This document shows, piece after piece, positions 61,053 through 64,000 of a DNA stretch of 64,000 nt. The stretch comes from Corynebacterium afermentans subsp. afermentans (GTDB lineage: Bacteria; Actinomycetota; Actinomycetes; Mycobacteriales; Mycobacteriaceae). Numbering within the stretch: the first letter of the stretch is position 1; each line of letters opens with the position of its first letter. The stretch is from the NCBI RefSeq assembly GCF_030408355.1, contig NZ_CP046606.1, forward strand, positions 1,240,001-1,304,000. Reading direction: 5' to 3'. Under the pieces are notes generated by a model. It was not told the DNA's origin. It saw only the letters and a program-made list of their open reading frames with translations, and made no database searches. Both the position numbers and the translations under genes were made by a program.

Positions 61053-61978
61053 TCGAACACCACTCCTTCTTTCGCGTCAGCGGCCAACCCGCGGGCCCAG
61101 TCCGCCGCGTTCATCATCTTTTTGCCCGGCGGCTGGATCGTGCCCAGCCGCACGTCGCCGTCGGCGGTGCCCACGAGCACCTCATTCTTGCCAAGCGCGG
61201 CCTCGCCCGGGGCCAACGAGCCCTCCCCGGTCGGGGTGACCGGGCCGAGCTTGAATCGGTTCTCCCCGCGCATCGTCCACGCACCCGGCGCCGGGGTGTG
61301 GGCGCGAATGCCGCGGTCGATCACCGCGGCCGGCTGGTTCCAGTCCACCCGGGCGTCCGCCGGTGCGATCTTGTGGGCATAGGTGCCCTCTTCCGGTTGC
61401 GGCGTCGGTTCCGCGGTGCCTGCGTCCAGCGCGTTCATGGTCTTAACCAGCAGGTCAGCTCCGGCGTAGGCGAGGCGCTCCAGCAGCTCGCCGCTGGTTT
61501 CCGCCTCCCCGACTTCTGTTTCCAGCGTGTCCAGGATGTCGCCGGTGTCCAGGCCCTCGTTAATACGGAAGGTGGTCGCGCCGGTGACCGCGTCCCCGGC
61601 GGCGATCGCAGCCTGCACCGGTGCCGCCCCACGCCACTTGGGCAGCAGCGAGAAGTGCAGGTTCACCCAGCCGTGTGCGGGGATGTCCAGCATGTCCGCG
61701 GGAATGAGGTTGCCGTAGGCCACCACCGGGATCGCGTCGGGCGCCAGCTCCTCCAGTTGGTGCCGGATGGCGTCGTCGCGCGTGAGGCTTTCCGGGGTGA
61801 GCACTGCAATGCCGTGCTCGACGGCGAGCGCCTTTACCGGCGACGGGTGCAGCGTGCGCCCACGGCCGCGGCGCGCGTCCGGGCGGGTGAGCACCGCGAC
61901 GACCTCGTGGTCGGAGGCGATGAGCCGCTCGAGTGCCGCGGCGGCGGGTTCGGGGGTGCCGGCGAATACGAGTCGCAT
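61049..61978 (-). CDS. fmt: Methionyl-tRNA formyltransferase
   Basis: 309 residues. N-terminal formyltransferase: MRLVFAGTPEPAAAALERL, the catalytic Asn106 and His108 in NLHFSLLPKWRGAAP and Asp144 in EGLDTGDIL. C-terminal OB-like tRNA-binding domain (about 205-309). Formylates the initiator Met-tRNA; the formyl group is later removed by Def, whose gene is 13 bases upstream. Confidence 0.96.
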   Translation of the reverse strand: MRLVFAGTPEPAAAALERLIASDHEVVAVLTRPDARRGRGRTLHPSPVKALAVEHGIAVLTPESLTRDDAIRHQLEELAPDAIPVVAYGNLIPADMLDIPAHGWVNLHFSLLPKWRGAAPVQAAIAAGDAVTGATTFRINEGLDTGDILDTLETEVGEAETSGELLERLAYAGADLLVKTMNALDAGTAEPTPQPEEGTYAHKIAPADARVDWNQPAAVIDRGIRAHTPAPGAWTMRGENRFKLGPVTPTGEGSLAPGEAALGKNEVLVGTADGDVRLGTIQPPGKKMMNAADWARGLAADAKEGVVFE

Positions 61979-61991
61979 AAAAACGTTCTCC

Positions 61992-62483
61992 TTAGCTCCA
62001 GTCGGCGGCCTGGATCGCCGCCATCGCTTCCTTGCGTTGCTCCGGTGCCATCCTGCGCATGAACATCACGCCATCCAAGTGGTCCGCTTCGTGCTGGATG
62101 CAGCGCGCCAACAACCCGGTGCCGCGCAGGGTAAGCGGACGCCCGTAGCAGTCCTGGCCGCGGGCCACCACCGTCCTGTGGCGGGTGACCTCCCCGCGCA
62201 CGTCCGGCACCGACAGGCAGCCCTCGACGCAGGTCTGCATCTTGTCGCCCAACGGTTCCCACACGGGGTTGACGATGTGTCCGCGCATGCCCTGGCAGTC
62301 GAACACGAAGATCCGGCGCGCAAGCCCGATCTGGTTCGCGGCCAGACCCACCCCGCCAGCGTGGTCCATGGTTTCCAGCATGTCGGCGACCAGTCGCTCG
62401 AGGGCGGCGTCGAAAACGGTGACCTCTGCTGCAGCGGTGTTGAGCACTGGGTCGCCGAACAGGCGGATGTCGCGGATAGCCAT
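61992..62483 (-). CDS. def: Peptide deformylase
   Basis: 163 residues from ATG 62483 (MAIRDIRLFGDPVL). Motif 1 GVGLAANQIG (44-53), motif 2 EGCLSVP with metal-binding Cys89, motif 3 QHEADHLDG with His131, Glu132 and His135. Type I deformylase without extra insertions. An upstream GTG-type start at 62510 is possible but gives no better site. Follows priA with a 40-base gap. Confidence 0.95.
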   Translation of the reverse strand: MAIRDIRLFGDPVLNTAAAEVTVFDAALERLVADMLETMDHAGGVGLAANQIGLARRIFVFDCQGMRGHIVNPVWEPLGDKMQTCVEGCLSVPDVRGEVTRHRTVVARGQDCYGRPLTLRGTGLLARCIQHEADHLDGVMFMRRMAPEQRKEAMAAIQAADWS

Positions 62484-62523
62484 GGGGTGCAAGTGTAGTG
62501 CCACGCCCAATCACGCGACCCAG

Positions 62524-64000
62524 CTAGCCGATGTCCACCGGATTGACCTGGACGCGCAGCGGCAAGTCCTGCTTTGCTGTCGTCCACGCCACCGCGCCCG
62601 CTCGAAGCGCCTTGCCCAGCGCGGTGCGCCCGGCAAGCGGGGTGCGCACCAGCATCCGCTGCGCAGGCCCGAGCGCCTCCCGGTTCCACTCGCCCGGCAG
62701 CCGCACCCCCGGCGGCAGATCCACCGGGCCGAGCAGCTCGGCGTGCTCGGGTAGCTCGGTGCGCGCGAAGAACTCGTCTAACCCATCTCGCGGGGCGTCC
62801 ACCACCGCCACGTGCACCGCCGGCGGAAAGCGGGCCTCGCGCCGCAGTGACAGCTCGAGGGCTGCGAACCCGCGCGCGTCCCAGCGGATCAAGTGCTGCA
62901 CCACAGGCAGCGAGGGTTCTGCCACCACGACCACCTCCCCGCCAGCGCTATGCGGCTGCACCAGCGTGGCCGCCCCCACCCACTTGGCAAAGGTGTCCTC
63001 CACCGCGCGCAGGTCCGGCCGTTGCATCAGCGCCCAGGCGTCCAGAAGCACCGCCGCACCGTAGCCTCCTTCAACATGCGGCTCCGCACCCGGCGTGGCC
63101 ACCACCAGCGCCGGGCCCGGCTGCACCTGCGCACGCACGTTCTCGCCGCCTGAGGTGATCACCTTGTACTTGGCAAAGGCACGCCCCAGCTCCTCGGCCG
63201 TGCGCTCCGTGCCCAGCACCACCGCGCGCAGCCTGCGCGAGCCGCAGGCCGGGCACACGTGCGCCGGGTCCATCCGCCCACACCACCGGCACGTCGGCGC
63301 CGCGGCCTCGCCGCCCGAAGGCAGGCTCAGAGGCCCGTTGCACCACCGGCAGCGCGCCGGAGTCCGGCACTGCCCGCACGCAAGCGACTGGATGTAGCCG
63401 GTGCGCGGCACCTGGAACAGCACAGGGGCACCGCGCTCGAGCGCTCGTGTCGCCGCCTGGAACGCCGACGACGGCAGGCGGGCCTGCTTCGCGCGCGGGT
63501 CGCGCTCCATCTCAAAGTCCGAATCCCCCGCCGCGTGGATGTACGGCGAACGGGTGCGCAAGCTCTGGCGCGGGGCGACCAGCTCATGCATCCACCCGGA
63601 TTCCACCAGCAGCTGCGCCTCGGCCGTGCGCGCATGCCCGCCGAGAATCAACGAGCACCCCTCCTGCGCCGATCGCGTGGTCAGCACCTCGCGCGCGTGC
63701 ACGTACGGCGCGCGCGGATCCACCAGGTTGTCGTCGCCGTCGAACATGAGCGCCGCAAACCGCAGGTTTTCCACCGGAGCGAACGCGGCCGAGCGCGTGC
63801 CCACCACAATCCGACCCTGCCCGTGCAGCACCGATAAGTAGCGCGAGTACCGCGCCTGCGGGCCCTGCGATGCCGTCAGCGTTGTCACCTGCCGCGCCCC
63901 GACGATCTCTTTCAGCGCCGCCTCGCACGCGTCCACGTCTTTCTGGTCCGGCACCACGATCAGCGCGCCCGCCCCGTCCAACGCCACCTTCGCCGCCAGC
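62524..64000 (-). CDS. priA: PriA-like primosomal protein (5' end off the window)
   Basis: At least 491 residues; the N-terminal part lies beyond 64000. Visible are the helicase-domain remainder (GALIVVPDQKDVDACEAAL, RIVVGTRSAAFAPVENL in place of the usual DEEH-type motif it reads MFDGDDNLVDPR) and the zinc-binding insertion with paired cysteines (CGQCRTPARCRWC, CRWCGRMDPAHVCPACGS). The degraded Walker B-like motif suggests no helicase activity, as known for actinobacterial PriA. It probably retains fork and SSB binding in replication restart. Confidence 0.92.
   Translation of the reverse strand, partial: LAAKVALDGAGALIVVPDQKDVDACEAALKEIVGARQVTTLTASQGPQARYSRYLSVLHGQGRIVVGTRSAAFAPVENLRFAALMFDGDDNLVDPRAPYVHAREVLTTRSAQEGCSLILGGHARTAEAQLLVESGWMHELVAPRQSLRTRSPYIHAAGDSDFEMERDPRAKQARLPSSAFQAATRALERGAPVLFQVPRTGYIQSLACGQCRTPARCRWCNGPLSLPSGGEAAAPTCRWCGRMDPAHVCPACGSRRLRAVVLGTERTAEELGRAFAKYKVITSGGENVRAQVQPGPALVVATPGAEPHVEGGYGAAVLLDAWALMQRPDLRAVEDTFAKWVGAATLVQPHSAGGEVVVVAEPSLPVVQHLIRWDARGFAALELSLRREARFPPAVHVAVVDAPRDGLDEFFARTELPEHAELLGPVDLPPGVRLPGEWNREALGPAQRMLVRTPLAGRTALGKALRAGAVAWTTAKQDLPLRVQVNPVDIG

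Overview
The window is a stretch of chromosome from a high-GC Corynebacterium. The gene order matches the conserved Corynebacterium backbone: hemH - RipA/RipC-type endopeptidase - Rv1476-like - acn - acnR - amidotransferase; the suf operon next to mptB; ctaA-qor-ctaB; tkt-tal-zwf-opcA-pgl; secG-tpiA-pgk-gap; whiA-yvcK-rapZ-uvrC; ribH-ribBA-ribE-ribD-rpe-rsmB-fmt-def-priA. MptB, OpcA, an AcnR-type operator, GlxR-like sites and several leaderless promoters (TANNNT 6-8 bases before a start codon) also fit this genus. The species cannot be named from the sequence.

Layout. 1-3090: two adjacent minus-strand ABC exporter half-genes. The upstream one is broken, and the pair has complementary ATPase-motif losses. 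3221-8009: tRNA-Leu(GAG), a TVP38-type membrane protein, a small HTH protein, an SPFH/NfeD pair, a DUF3097 protein and an unknown protein. 8006-16209: haem synthesis, a secreted peptidoglycan endopeptidase with a 548-base regulatory upstream region, aconitase and its repressor. 16206-23450: an accessory segment with an ACT-UPF0210 pair, an AT-richer insert (membrane protein plus secreted phospholipase A2), the decayed remains of a tandem duplication, a MerR operon and an orphan gene. 23578-26993: a DUF222/HNH protein, an ABC-F ATPase and a 35-residue membrane protein. 27062-33245: the full sufRBDCSUT operon. 33368-36763: MptB and an ABC exporter. 36812-46223: haem A synthesis flanking a quinone reductase, then the oxidative and non-oxidative pentose phosphate operon. 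46246-49665: secG and the triose part of glycolysis. 49904-55486: whiA, yvcK, rapZ, uvrC and a membrane protein. 55564-64000: riboflavin synthesis, rpe, rRNA methylation, fMet-tRNA formation, deformylase and the 3' part of priA.

Most of the window is core metabolism with expected genes. I found no clearly new biological system. The observations most worth a second look are: (a) a tandem-duplication scar at 19781-20888, where the copies have diverged by very different amounts; (b) the ABC pair at the left edge, in which one ATPase keeps the P-loop and the other keeps LSGGQ; (c) an 11-base motif CGTCGATARGC occurring eight times, four of them in non-coding DNA upstream of acn, tkt, gap and the orphan gene; (d) a perfect 16-base inverted repeat at 11230-11309; (e) the lack of ppc between pgl and secG, where C. 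glutamicum carries it.
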